The notes beneath the pieces are model-generated. The model was given only the letters and a program-made list of their open reading frames with translations, was not told where the DNA came from and did not search any database. From NCBI GenBank assembly GCA_031296935.1, contig JAVDPD010000021.1, positions 46,755 through 110,754 of the forward strand: a DNA stretch of 64,000 bases. The letters are read 5' to 3'. Every line of letters starts with the position of its first letter. Position 1 is the stretch's first letter. Positions 47,016 through 55,176 of the stretch are shown one piece after another. The translations under genes were made by a program, and so were the position numbers. The stretch comes from Cerasicoccus maritimus (GTDB lineage Bacteria; Verrucomicrobiota; Verrucomicrobiia; Opitutales; Cerasicoccaceae).

Positions 47016-47089
47016 TGGCAGGCCCGCAGGGACTCGAACCCCGACAGAAGGAACCAGAATCCTTAGTGCTACCATTACACCACGGGCCT
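47016..47089 (-). tRNA. tRNA-Gln (anticodon CTG)
   Basis: Read on the minus strand: acceptor AGGCCCG pairs with CGGGCCT, D-arm region TGGTGTAATGGTAGCAC, anticodon stem AAGGA/TCCTT around the loop TTCTGGT (anticodon CTG, reads CAG), T-arm GGGGTTCGAGTCCC, discriminator G and an encoded CCA. 74 bases. This marks the right-hand border of the glycan locus; no integrase or duplicated tRNA end is seen beside it. Confidence 0.96.
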
Positions 47090-47202
47090 AGCAAAGCGTG
47101 AGAAGATCACGACTTCTCAACCACGCGTCAAGCGAATTTCTGTAACCAAATCGCCACCCATTCCTCTTGATAGTAACAGATTTTTGGCGTTTACTAAAAA
47201 CC

Positions 47203-47655
47203 ATGCCTAAGCCACTCGACACATCGGCGCCACATTTGTGGCTGATCAACAGGAAGGCCTACCGGGCCATCGAGAAAGTCGACCGCCAAAGCATCAAGGA
47301 CCAGGGGTTTGATGTGTTCAGTGACTTTGCCGTACTCGAAGTGCTGCTCCACAAAGGCCCCCAGCCGGTCAACACCATAGGCCGCCGCGTGATGCTGACC
47401 AGCGGCTCCATCACCGCCGCCGTGGACCGCGCCGAGAAAAAAGGCTACGTCGAGCGCCACCCCTCCCCAACCGACCGCCGCGTCGTCGAAGTACACTTAA
47501 CGCCGAGCGGCAAAGAGCACATCACCAGCGCCTACGAAAAGCACGCCGCCGCTCTGGAAGGCATCTTCAGCGGGCTCAACGAAGATGAACGCACGCAGTT
47601 TTACCACCTGATCAAAAAAGTCGGCAAACGCGCCGCCGAGCTGGCCGGAGATTAA
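47203..47655 (+). CDS. MarR-family transcriptional regulator
   Basis: A 150-residue winged-helix regulator. The core is VFSDFAVLEVLLHKGPQPVN, recognition helix MLTSGSITAAVDRAEKKGYV and wing RHPSPTDRRVVEVHLTPSG. This is the standard MarR layout, with helices at both ends for dimerisation. I prefer the ATG at 47203 (MPKPLDTSAPHLW); the frame is open to 47167. No divergent target gene; it may act elsewhere or on its own promoter. Convergent with the recombinase gene, six bases apart. Confidence 0.9.
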   Translation: MPKPLDTSAPHLWLINRKAYRAIEKVDRQSIKDQGFDVFSDFAVLEVLLHKGPQPVNTIGRRVMLTSGSITAAVDRAEKKGYVERHPSPTDRRVVEVHLTPSGKEHITSAYEKHAAALEGIFSGLNEDERTQFYHLIKKVGKRAAELAGD

Positions 47656-47661
47656 GCCAGT

Positions 47662-48573
47662 CTACAGCTGATTGCGAGGATGGTGCTTGTCGTGAGCCGC
47701 CGCCAAAGAGGAACCTTTCACGAAAGTATAGATCTGCGTCGTGGCAATATCCGAGTGGCCAAGCATTTCCTGAATCGCACGCAAATCCGCCCCGCCCTCC
47801 AGCAGGTGCGTCGCAAAGGAATGCCGCAGCAAGTGAGGCTTCACCGGGGCGTCAATGCCCGCCAGCTTGGCCGTTTTCTTAATCATCACCCAAAAGGTTT
47901 TGCGCGAAAGCGCCCGCCCCCACTGGCTCAAGAAAAGCTCGCTGCCGGTGCGCGGCTTGACCAGCTTCGGGCGCCCGACATCCAAATAACGCTCCAGCGC
48001 CGCAACGGCCTGCGACCCCAGCGGCACCACGCGCTCCTTCGATCCCTTGCCATAGACGCGCAGCAGGCCCGACTCCAGATCCACGGCTTGCAGCGTCAGC
48101 CCACACAGCTCACTCACGCGCAAGCCGCTGGAATACATCATCTCGAGCATCGCGCGATCACGCAGGCCTTGCGGCGTCGTTTCGTCGGGCGCCGTGAGGA
48201 GCTTATCCACCTCCTCTGGCGACAACGCGCCGGGCAGTTTACGCGAAATCCGCGGCCCGCGCACGAGCTCAGAAAAAACATCTTCGCGCCAGCGCTCGGC
48301 GACCAAATGTTTGGCCAACCCGCGCACCGCCGTAAGCTTCCGCGAGAGGCTGGATACCGCATAATCCTCGTCGCTCAGCGAGCCAATCCACTCGGCCAAA
48401 TGATCCCCCTGCACCGCGCACCAGTCAGGCACTTTTCTGGCGGTCAAAAACGCAATAAACTGCCGCAAATCGCCCTCGTAGCCTTCGAGCGTGTAATCCG
48501 CCAAGCCCTTCTCCAATTGCTGCGTCGCCAAAAAACTCTGGAGCTGCTCTTCAAAGACTTGGGTGTTCGACAT
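47662..48573 (-). CDS. xerD: tyrosine recombinase XerC/XerD
   Basis: A 303-residue site-specific recombinase with a SAM-like N-terminal core-binding domain and the full catalytic set: Arg152 (SSGLRVSEL), Lys176 (YGKGSKER), His247-X2-Arg250 (HLLRHSFATH), His273 (LGHSD) and nucleophile Tyr282 (TTQIYTFV). Length and context (housekeeping neighbours, no phage genes) fit the Xer protein that resolves chromosome dimers rather than an island integrase. XerC versus XerD cannot be settled from this sequence alone. Confidence 0.9.
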   Translation of the reverse strand: MSNTQVFEEQLQSFLATQQLEKGLADYTLEGYEGDLRQFIAFLTARKVPDWCAVQGDHLAEWIGSLSDEDYAVSSLSRKLTAVRGLAKHLVAERWREDVFSELVRGPRISRKLPGALSPEEVDKLLTAPDETTPQGLRDRAMLEMMYSSGLRVSELCGLTLQAVDLESGLLRVYGKGSKERVVPLGSQAVAALERYLDVGRPKLVKPRTGSELFLSQWGRALSRKTFWVMIKKTAKLAGIDAPVKPHLLRHSFATHLLEGGADLRAIQEMLGHSDIATTQIYTFVKGSSLAAAHDKHHPRNQL

Positions 48574-48691
48574 AGGCCCAACATGTCAGCTCACTGCCGG
48601 TTGACAATTACGTTCCCGACCTTGGCTAAAAAAACAGGACGCGCTTTCGCCATGAAACAAATCCCCAAAATCGTAGTCATAATCAAATACG

Positions 48692-49234
48692 ATGAAACAT
48701 ACCTACGCCCTCCTCGCTGTTCTCCTGGCCTCCACACCCTTAACTTCGGTATTTGCCGACGAAGTCCCCGTCGAGAAAACGACGTTCGAGCAAAACATCC
48801 TCAAAGACTTGGTGAAGCCCGAAGGCGACAAGCTCGCCAAAACCGACGTCACGCCCAAGGATTACTACGCGATTTATTACTCGGCTCACTGGTGCGGCCC
48901 CTGCCGTAAATTTACGCCTCAGCTCGTTGATTTTTACAACGAAAACACTCCCAAGCATGACAATTTCGAAGTCATCTTCGTCAGCAGTGATAAGTCCGCG
49001 CAGAAGATGCAGGCCTACATCGATGAAGCGCACATGCCTTGGCCCGCCCTCGAATACGGCAAGAAAAAGGAATTCAAAGGCTACACCAAACACGGCATCA
49101 AGTGGATCCCCAGCCTGGTCATCGTCGACCGCGAAGGCAACGTCCTGGCTACGAGCATCGTCGACGGCGAATACATTCACCCGTCCAAGGTCATGGCCAA
49201 CTTCCAGCAAATCCTTGACGAGCAGGACAGCTGA
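48692..49234 (+). CDS. secreted thioredoxin-like protein (nucleoredoxin/TlpA type)
   Basis: A 180-residue exported protein. Signal peptide MKHTYALLAVLLASTPLTSV(FA), then a thioredoxin fold with an active-site Cys68-Gly-Pro-Cys71 in YYSAHWCGPCRKFTP and the cis-proline strand GIKWIPSLVIVDREG. The phrases FVSSDKSAQKMQAYIDEAHM and WPALEYGKK are typical of the nucleoredoxin-like branch. It probably reduces or isomerises disulfides in the periplasm. No partner gene is adjacent. Confidence 0.9.
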   Translation: MKHTYALLAVLLASTPLTSVFADEVPVEKTTFEQNILKDLVKPEGDKLAKTDVTPKDYYAIYYSAHWCGPCRKFTPQLVDFYNENTPKHDNFEVIFVSSDKSAQKMQAYIDEAHMPWPALEYGKKKEFKGYTKHGIKWIPSLVIVDREGNVLATSIVDGEYIHPSKVMANFQQILDEQDS

Positions 49235-49301
49235 CACGCTGGCGTAACACTCTTTGTAACAATAAATAACTTTACGAAACATACCCCCAGCTTACGCTGG
49301 T

Positions 49302-51830
49302 TTGGTGAGAAACTATTTGATATTAGTTACAATCGTCGCCTTGGGCAGCCTCGCCGCGCAGACTCATCTGCACGCAGCTGACTCGGACAATGATGGCTTC
49401 ACCGACGGCATCGAGCTGCGCCACAACGCCGACCCATACGATCCGCAGAGCTATCCAAAATCTGGTCAGCTTCATGCCTGGCCCAACGTCACACTACCGC
49501 AAATCGACGTAGCACTGATCAGCGTCGACGCAGATACTGGGCAAATCGCCGGCCTCGGTATCAACGGCGAAGTCATCCAACTTGACGCCAATGGTCAGTT
49601 CGTCGACACCTCCGGCCTCCCCGAGTTGGTGGAAATCGAACTCGGCAACGACTTTGCCGTGGGCTTGGACGCGGCGGGCGGAATCCACGCCTGGGGCAGC
49701 CAAACTTCGCTCATCAATGCAACGCCTACGGGCACAGGCTACACCGAGCTTTCCACCAATACTAGTTGCGCTGTGGCGCTGCACGAAGATGGCTCCGTTG
49801 TCTCATGGGGCGCAGCCGCCCAAGCACTGCCCGCAGAGCTTGAGGGCGTCACCTTCAAAGCCATTTCCGCGGGCTTTTACTTCGTGGCTGGCCTCACCAC
49901 CGAAGGCGAAGTCAAAGTTTGGGGCCTCAGAAGCGGTGGCGATTTGACGCCCCCCGACGACTTGCCCGCACTGGTCGAAATCAGCGCCGGGTTTTCCCAC
50001 ATCATCGCTCGGCATGCCGATGGCTCGATCACGACCTGGGGCAGCAACTCAGCCAATCAATTAGACGCTCCATCCTTAGGCAAGGTGCTCCAGGTCGACG
50101 CCAAGCTCAACCTCTCCGCCGCATTGAATGCCACCAATGAAATCATCAGCTGGCCGACGGATTACATCGCGGACATGCCAACCTTCACGGAGGAAATCAT
50201 CGATTTTTCGCTGGGCTCCAACGTTATCTGCGCCATCGAGCACACTGGGCCACTGGTCATCACAACGCCTTTCGACAGCCTCAGCCCCAAATTGGGAAAA
50301 CCGTTCACTTTATATGTCAACGCCGAGCGCTACGACAGCGTTGCTTGGTATAAAAACGACGAGTTACTCGTGGGCGAAACAAGCTTGGAATACACCGACT
50401 CAGCCTTCGAAGGCAACGATAGCGGAGTCTATAAAATAGTCATCACTTTGGGCGAATACACCGTGAGCCAAGAATTTCAAGTCAGGGGAGCAGACGCGCC
50501 CAAGATCTTGCTCAACGGGCAAGACGTCAGCCACAAATCCGCTTCACCAGGCACGATCTCGCTGTCGACCACCATCGCCGATGGCCTGATGTTTTACACC
50601 ACTGACGGCACTGCCCCCAACCCGGCCAAGAACTACTACGCCACCCCGTTTGAAGTGACGTCCGATGCACTCATCCGCGCACGTGTCTACACAGCCGACT
50701 TCTCCACCTACCTCGAAAGCGAGCCCTTTGAAGTCGATATCGTATCCGTTCACACCATTCGATATAACGGCTACGCCGGCGGCTCAATGAGCGTCTCACC
50801 GCAGCAAAGTCAGTATCTCTATGGCGACGTAGTCAGCATCACCGCCAACCCTCCAACGGGATGGAGCTTTCTGAGGTGGACTGGCTCCCTGGCTGGCTAC
50901 CCACAAACCGCAGAGTTAAGCGTGACTGAAAATATCTACGCAAATCCGGTTTACGGCGCCGATGTCGGCGTAACCATCCTGCCCGGCGGCAGCGTTACCC
51001 GCTCGCAGGAAAATCCCGTAGAATACAATTCTACCTTAACCCTCACCGCGATTCCAGACTACGGCTACCGCTTCATTCGCTGGGATAAAAACAGCTCTGC
51101 CTACAGCGCATCCCCCACGATCTCAATGGTCATCAACTCCACTGGCGAGAGCTACCGCGCGGTGTTCATCCAACTGCCGGAGGTCCTCAGCACCGTCGAA
51201 GTCGCAGAGTCCCCCTATGGCTCGATCAGCGGTGCCGGCGACTACGAAGAGGAGCAGCTGGCCACCATTCAGGCCACGCCCATTCCTGGCTATGTCTTTG
51301 TGGATTGGCAGGGTGATTTTGCTGGCCAGCCCAACCCCTTCACCTTTGAACCCAGCGGCTTGGTCGAAATTGCCGCAACCTTTGCTCAGGACACCCGCGA
51401 CCCCGACGGCGACACCTTAACCAACTACGAGGAAATCATCCTCTACGGCACCCTGCCCGATAACATCGACAGCGACAATGACACCATTCGCGACGACTAC
51501 GAAGTCGCGCTCTCAGACTACCTGGACCCCAACCGTCAAGACACCGCGCTCCTCCAGTTTATCAAAGATTTTGCCCCCGCGCTGAACCTCATCCCAAAAG
51601 AAAATCTGATTGAAGTCCGCGGCAATCTCCAGCCCTACCAGGATCAATTTGCCGACTCCTTTGGCCTCGAATTCTGGCTCAGCGAATCAACCGATTTAAA
51701 GACGTGGACCCAGGCGCCACTCGAACGACTGACCTACCAGCTAAAGTCCGACGGCACGCTCATCATCTACCTGGACAGCGACTTGGGCCAACAATTTGTG
51801 CGCCTGCATGGCGACGCCCACCCAGAATAA
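49302..51830 (+). CDS. large secreted protein with RCC1-like and InlB-type repeats
   Basis: An 842-residue exported protein. The start is TTG (49302) or GTG (49305), followed by signal peptide LILVTIVALGSLAAQTHLHA. Next come a calcium-type loop ADSDNDGFTDGIELRHNADP; about 300 residues of RCC1-like repeats (DAAGGIHAWGSQ, HEDGSVVSWGAA, TTEGEVKVWGL, HADGSITTWGSN); an Ig-like domain; a chitobiase C-terminal-like segment (MFYTTDGTAPNPA); two or three divergent InlB B-repeats; and a second DSDNDTIRDDYE loop. It is a surface or matrix protein of unknown target. A CCAGC-TTAC-GCTGG hairpin sits directly before the start. Confidence 0.78.
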   Translation: MVRNYLILVTIVALGSLAAQTHLHAADSDNDGFTDGIELRHNADPYDPQSYPKSGQLHAWPNVTLPQIDVALISVDADTGQIAGLGINGEVIQLDANGQFVDTSGLPELVEIELGNDFAVGLDAAGGIHAWGSQTSLINATPTGTGYTELSTNTSCAVALHEDGSVVSWGAAAQALPAELEGVTFKAISAGFYFVAGLTTEGEVKVWGLRSGGDLTPPDDLPALVEISAGFSHIIARHADGSITTWGSNSANQLDAPSLGKVLQVDAKLNLSAALNATNEIISWPTDYIADMPTFTEEIIDFSLGSNVICAIEHTGPLVITTPFDSLSPKLGKPFTLYVNAERYDSVAWYKNDELLVGETSLEYTDSAFEGNDSGVYKIVITLGEYTVSQEFQVRGADAPKILLNGQDVSHKSASPGTISLSTTIADGLMFYTTDGTAPNPAKNYYATPFEVTSDALIRARVYTADFSTYLESEPFEVDIVSVHTIRYNGYAGGSMSVSPQQSQYLYGDVVSITANPPTGWSFLRWTGSLAGYPQTAELSVTENIYANPVYGADVGVTILPGGSVTRSQENPVEYNSTLTLTAIPDYGYRFIRWDKNSSAYSASPTISMVINSTGESYRAVFIQLPEVLSTVEVAESPYGSISGAGDYEEEQLATIQATPIPGYVFVDWQGDFAGQPNPFTFEPSGLVEIAATFAQDTRDPDGDTLTNYEEIILYGTLPDNIDSDNDTIRDDYEVALSDYLDPNRQDTALLQFIKDFAPALNLIPKENLIEVRGNLQPYQDQFADSFGLEFWLSESTDLKTWTQAPLERLTYQLKSDGTLIIYLDSDLGQQFVRLHGDAHPE

Positions 51831-51919
51831 CCAACGCTTCACCGTGATCGCCGCCGCGATGGAACCAAGCAGCCGCGAGAGAGTCATAATAAAGCAAACC
51901 AATTCCAATCAGATTTGCC

Positions 51920-52426
51920 ATGAACTCTCTCACCACGCTCTGCGCTTCACTGGCCCTCATCGGCACAACCGCGTTCGCCACGCCTGAAGGCCATTGGCTC
52001 GATCTCCAGCTCGAACAAATGGCGTTGGAAACCCAATACCGCGAGCAGCATGAGAAGATGCAAGCCTGTCGCCTTGAGCTGGCCGCAGTTCATCAGCAAC
52101 TGGACAAACCCGACTTTCAAGCCTACGCCGAACACGCGTCGGAACGCCTGTTGGAGCTGCGCTTGAGCGAAGTCGATCAGCTACAGAAATACCGCGTCAG
52201 CCACCCGGATCTGCAACTCACCCAGCGTCAGATTCGCTTTTTGGAGAGCATTCCCGGCACCCACTTGGACCCGCAGGCCATGCAATCCAAACTACTTGAG
52301 CTACAGGCGAAAAAAGCAGCGCTCGAAGTCCGCTACCGCGACCAGCATCCGGCGTTGCTCAGTCACCAAGCCAAGATAGATTACCTGCAAACCAAACTCG
52401 ACCAACAGCGGTCCACGCAACTATAG
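51920..52426 (+). CDS. secreted coiled-coil hypothetical protein
   Basis: A 168-residue exported protein: signal peptide MNSLTTLCASLALIGTTAFA, then almost entirely charged alpha helix. Two similar phrases, RVSHPDLQLTQRQIRFLE and YRDQHPALLSHQAKIDYLQT, resemble the coiled-coil hairpins of GumC/Wzz-type chain-length proteins, but membrane segments are missing. Function unknown. 89 bases after the RCC1-like gene, so co-transcription is possible. Confidence 0.7.
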   Translation: MNSLTTLCASLALIGTTAFATPEGHWLDLQLEQMALETQYREQHEKMQACRLELAAVHQQLDKPDFQAYAEHASERLLELRLSEVDQLQKYRVSHPDLQLTQRQIRFLESIPGTHLDPQAMQSKLLELQAKKAALEVRYRDQHPALLSHQAKIDYLQTKLDQQRSTQL

Positions 52427-52432
52427 ACACCA

Positions 52433-53359
52433 CTAATACTTCTCGGTAATCGCTTTGAGGCGGTCCCACTCTTCGATGTAGCGCTTCAGGTGTTCGCGGC
52501 CGCCTTCGATTTCCTTCTCGAGGAGCTCGCGGACCAGTTGTTGCTCGCACTCGTATTCCTTGGTGTCCAGGAGGCCGGAGAAATGCGCCATGCGCGCCCA
52601 GAGCAAATGCGTCGTGAAGGCGTCGAACTCGTTGTAATCGAGCACCTGCTTGACCTTGCCCAGCTCGATCAGCGCCCAGACGTTGTCGCCGGACACATCC
52701 ACCTTGCCGGGGATGCCGCAGATCGTCGCCGCCTCGTGGAGGCGCGGCGTATTCTGCCCGCGCGCGAGCAGGTATTGTAGGTCGACATGGTAGTCGCTCG
52801 ACGTCGAAAAATAATCCGCGCCCTCCCAGGGCTTATCGGGACGGTCACCAAAGCCAAAGCCCGGCAGCCCGTTGACCACCGCTCGCTGCGCCAGGATCGG
52901 CACGTCGGCGTTCTGCGAATTAAAGCCCACCAGCTGCGGCTTGCTGCGGCCAATGCCTTTAATGAACGCTTCCAGCAACACGCGCTCTTCGCACTTCTCG
53001 GGGTCAAAGGGATCACTGGGCAGCGAGACGAGCTTGAGCGTCGGCAAGCCATCCTTGTCCACTTCACGGAAAATGCCGGCAATGGTCACAATGCGGCACA
53101 GCATAGTCTTCACCCACGGGCGCGGCTTGTCCTCGGTGGCGCCGGCTTCTTTCCACATGCGGCGATAGGCGTCGGGCAGGCTGATCGGCGGGTTATGCGG
53201 CACGCCATAAAGCGCCTCGGCCGCCATCGGATCAGGCGTCCATTCGATGTCAAAAGAGAGTATGCGGGGCTGGATGGTCTTAATCACTTTTCCTAGCAAA
53301 CGGCGGACAGGCCGTGCTTGGCAAATCATTTTACGTGGGAGCCCCCTCCGTTTCCGCAT
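52433..53359 (-). CDS. predicted 3'-5' exonuclease (PolB-exo2 type RNase H fold)
   Basis: A 308-residue protein of the DNA_pol_B_exo2 family (PF10108). The exonuclease I motif is LSFDIEWTPD (Asp37, Glu39), the second is LVGFNSQNADVPIL and the third YNEFDAFTTHLLW. These carboxylates bind the two metals for exonucleolysis. A strong GGAGGTG lies seven bases before the ATG at 53359. That ATG is inside a 16-base palindrome belonging to a dispersed repeat, so the first ten residues may be repeat-derived; ATG 53329 is the alternative. Confidence 0.86.
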   Translation of the reverse strand: MRKRRGLPRKMICQARPVRRLLGKVIKTIQPRILSFDIEWTPDPMAAEALYGVPHNPPISLPDAYRRMWKEAGATEDKPRPWVKTMLCRIVTIAGIFREVDKDGLPTLKLVSLPSDPFDPEKCEERVLLEAFIKGIGRSKPQLVGFNSQNADVPILAQRAVVNGLPGFGFGDRPDKPWEGADYFSTSSDYHVDLQYLLARGQNTPRLHEAATICGIPGKVDVSGDNVWALIELGKVKQVLDYNEFDAFTTHLLWARMAHFSGLLDTKEYECEQQLVRELLEKEIEGGREHLKRYIEEWDRLKAITEKY

Positions 53360-53390
53360 GCGGAAACACCTCCCCTTAGCAAGGGGAGAA
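53335..53390. repeat. dispersed palindromic repeat overlapping the exonuclease start
   Basis: TTTCCGCATGCGGAAA (53351-53364 with its flank) is a perfect palindrome, followed by a second hairpin CTCCCCTTAGCAAGGGGAG (about 53370-53388). This combination (stem with A/T loop, then CTCCCC...GGGGAG) is the form of a short interspersed repeat rather than coding DNA. Confidence 0.6.
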
Positions 53391-53457
53391 TTCTACCAAA
53401 CCTTCGCGATGATATTTTTGAGTCATTTAGTGGTTGATTTGATGAATTGAGGCAGGC

Positions 53458-54822
53458 TCATGCTGGGCGATGAAACATCGCGAAGCGGTCAAAGTTGTAG
53501 GTGAGGTTGGTGAGCGCGGTATCAAATCGACATCGTTGTTTACCGATGCGCCTGAAGCGGTCCCCGGAAACCTCACCGAGCTCATGACCGCTTTCAAAAA
53601 CGCCCCGCCATTCGGAGCTCGGCCAATAATCCGTTCCCGCGCTCCCCTGCTCCACGATCGGCGGCAAGAGTTCGTGGAAAAGCTTTTCGTAATCCCGCTT
53701 CAGCTTGGGACGGTCGCCGAAGAATTTTTGATTGAGCTGCGGCAGCTCATTGTTGCCACACCACAAAGCCAGACATGCGCGATCACGCAGGCGGGCGACC
53801 TGCTGTATAGCCTCAACCTTCACGCTCTTTAGGAAGCTGCGGTCCGCTGGCACGAGGATGCACGAAAACATGAAATCCTGCCAAACCATCAGCCCTAGCT
53901 CATCGAAGAGATCATAGAAGTCTTCGCTCTCATAGATGCCGCCGCCCCACACGCGAACGCAGTTCATATTAGCCTGCACAGCGGCGTTCAGATCCCGCTC
54001 ATAGTCGCTACGAGTCAAGCGCGCCACAAAGCAATCGGCAGGAATCCAATTCCCGCCCTTGGCAAAAACGGGGCGGCCATTGACCACAAACTGAAACGAC
54101 TCGCCCCACTCATCCTTGGACCGGTCAAGCTTCAACGTGCGCAAACCGATTCGCTTCTGCGCTCGCCCGATCACATGATCGTCGCGATCCAAAGCAATGA
54201 GCTTAACCGCATACAGTGGCTGCTCCCCCTGCCCTGCCGGCCACCAAAGCTGTGGATTCTTGACCATCAATTCCAATGGCTCTTTGGCTGAACCCTCAGC
54301 GGAAGCAACGGTTTCATCTTCAAGGCGTAGCTCGACTTGATAGCAAAGCCCGGCTTTGCGACCAATGAATTTTGGCGTAACTGCGACACGGACACTGCCA
54401 CTATCTTCATGCTGTTGGTCGACCTCGAATCCCTCCAGACGAACGCGACTCCAGGCCTCTAGGCGAATGTCTCGCCATATCCCCGCCGTAACCAAACGCG
54501 GGCCCCAATCCCAACCAAACTGACACGGCTGCTTCCGAATCCGCACCGAGTTCCCAATCGGATCCAAGTGATCAACGGGCGGCACGAAATTCGTGCGATT
54601 GTTGCGTATGCAATCCAGCGCACTGGCAAAGCCTATGCGGACAGTGTTCACGCCTTCCTTCAGCTGCTTTTTGATATCCCAGCGATAGGCAATGTACATG
54701 TTGTCCGTTTGGGCGATTTCATGACCATTCACCCACACAGTCGCCAATCCCCCAACCGCTAGGCAAACCTGTAGGAATAAAATTGGAAAATATGAAAGTA
54801 CGGAGCGCACTACTGAATACAT
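53458..54822 (-). pseudogene. decayed GH2 beta-mannosidase fragment
   Basis: A 454-codon frame whose middle is clearly a beta-mannosidase: VWVNGHEIAQTDNMYIAYRW, QPCQFGWDWGPRLVTAGIWR, KGGNWIPADCF, CVRVWGGGIYESEDFYDLFD, MVWQDFMFSC and the acid/base motif LWCGNNE. The family is over 800 residues. About 90 N-terminal residues are replaced by an unrelated hydrophobic start, and everything after YWPSSEW (including the nucleophile region) is replaced by 45 or so unrelated residues (RFRRIGKQRCRFDTAL ... NFDRFAMF). That tail has the look of a transposase C-terminus. Non-functional as a mannosidase. Confidence 0.8.
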
Positions 54823-55176
54823 AATTACAGGTAAAGCAGCTCAGATGGATCCGCAACGACGCCAACAAGAGAACTCAGTTTCTCGCCCTACCAATGCCAA
54901 AGGGGAGCATTGAGGCGAGCGGGACAACAGGGGCAGAATGATGAAGGGAGTAAACAAACGCTTCTTTTACTAAATAGTTATATTCTCTATCCTTTTTGTA
55001 AAGGACTATTTTATGAACTGCGATAAGCAGCGTCAAAATCGTCAATTTTTAGCATAATTATAGCAATTATAGAGGCATACTCCACTTAAGATGAAGAGAA
55101 TTTTAGCATGGACAACTGGTAAAATGGATTCAAACCTGAGCACATTTAGATATATCGTTATATTCGCATCAAGAAA
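54823..55176. other. gene-free stretch before the GH3 gene
   Basis: About 350 bases, AT-rich from 54950 onward (AGCATAATTATAGCAATTAT near 55050). I see no gene, no operator of the LacI type and no convincing promoter boxes. It presumably holds the GH3 promoter and the ruined end of the mannosidase gene. Confidence 0.6.

Noticed and set aside
47016-48573. tRNA-Gln plus tyrosine recombinase as an integrative island end
   Set aside because: The recombinase has Xer-type length and context, and I see no duplicated tRNA 3' end or other mobility genes between them.
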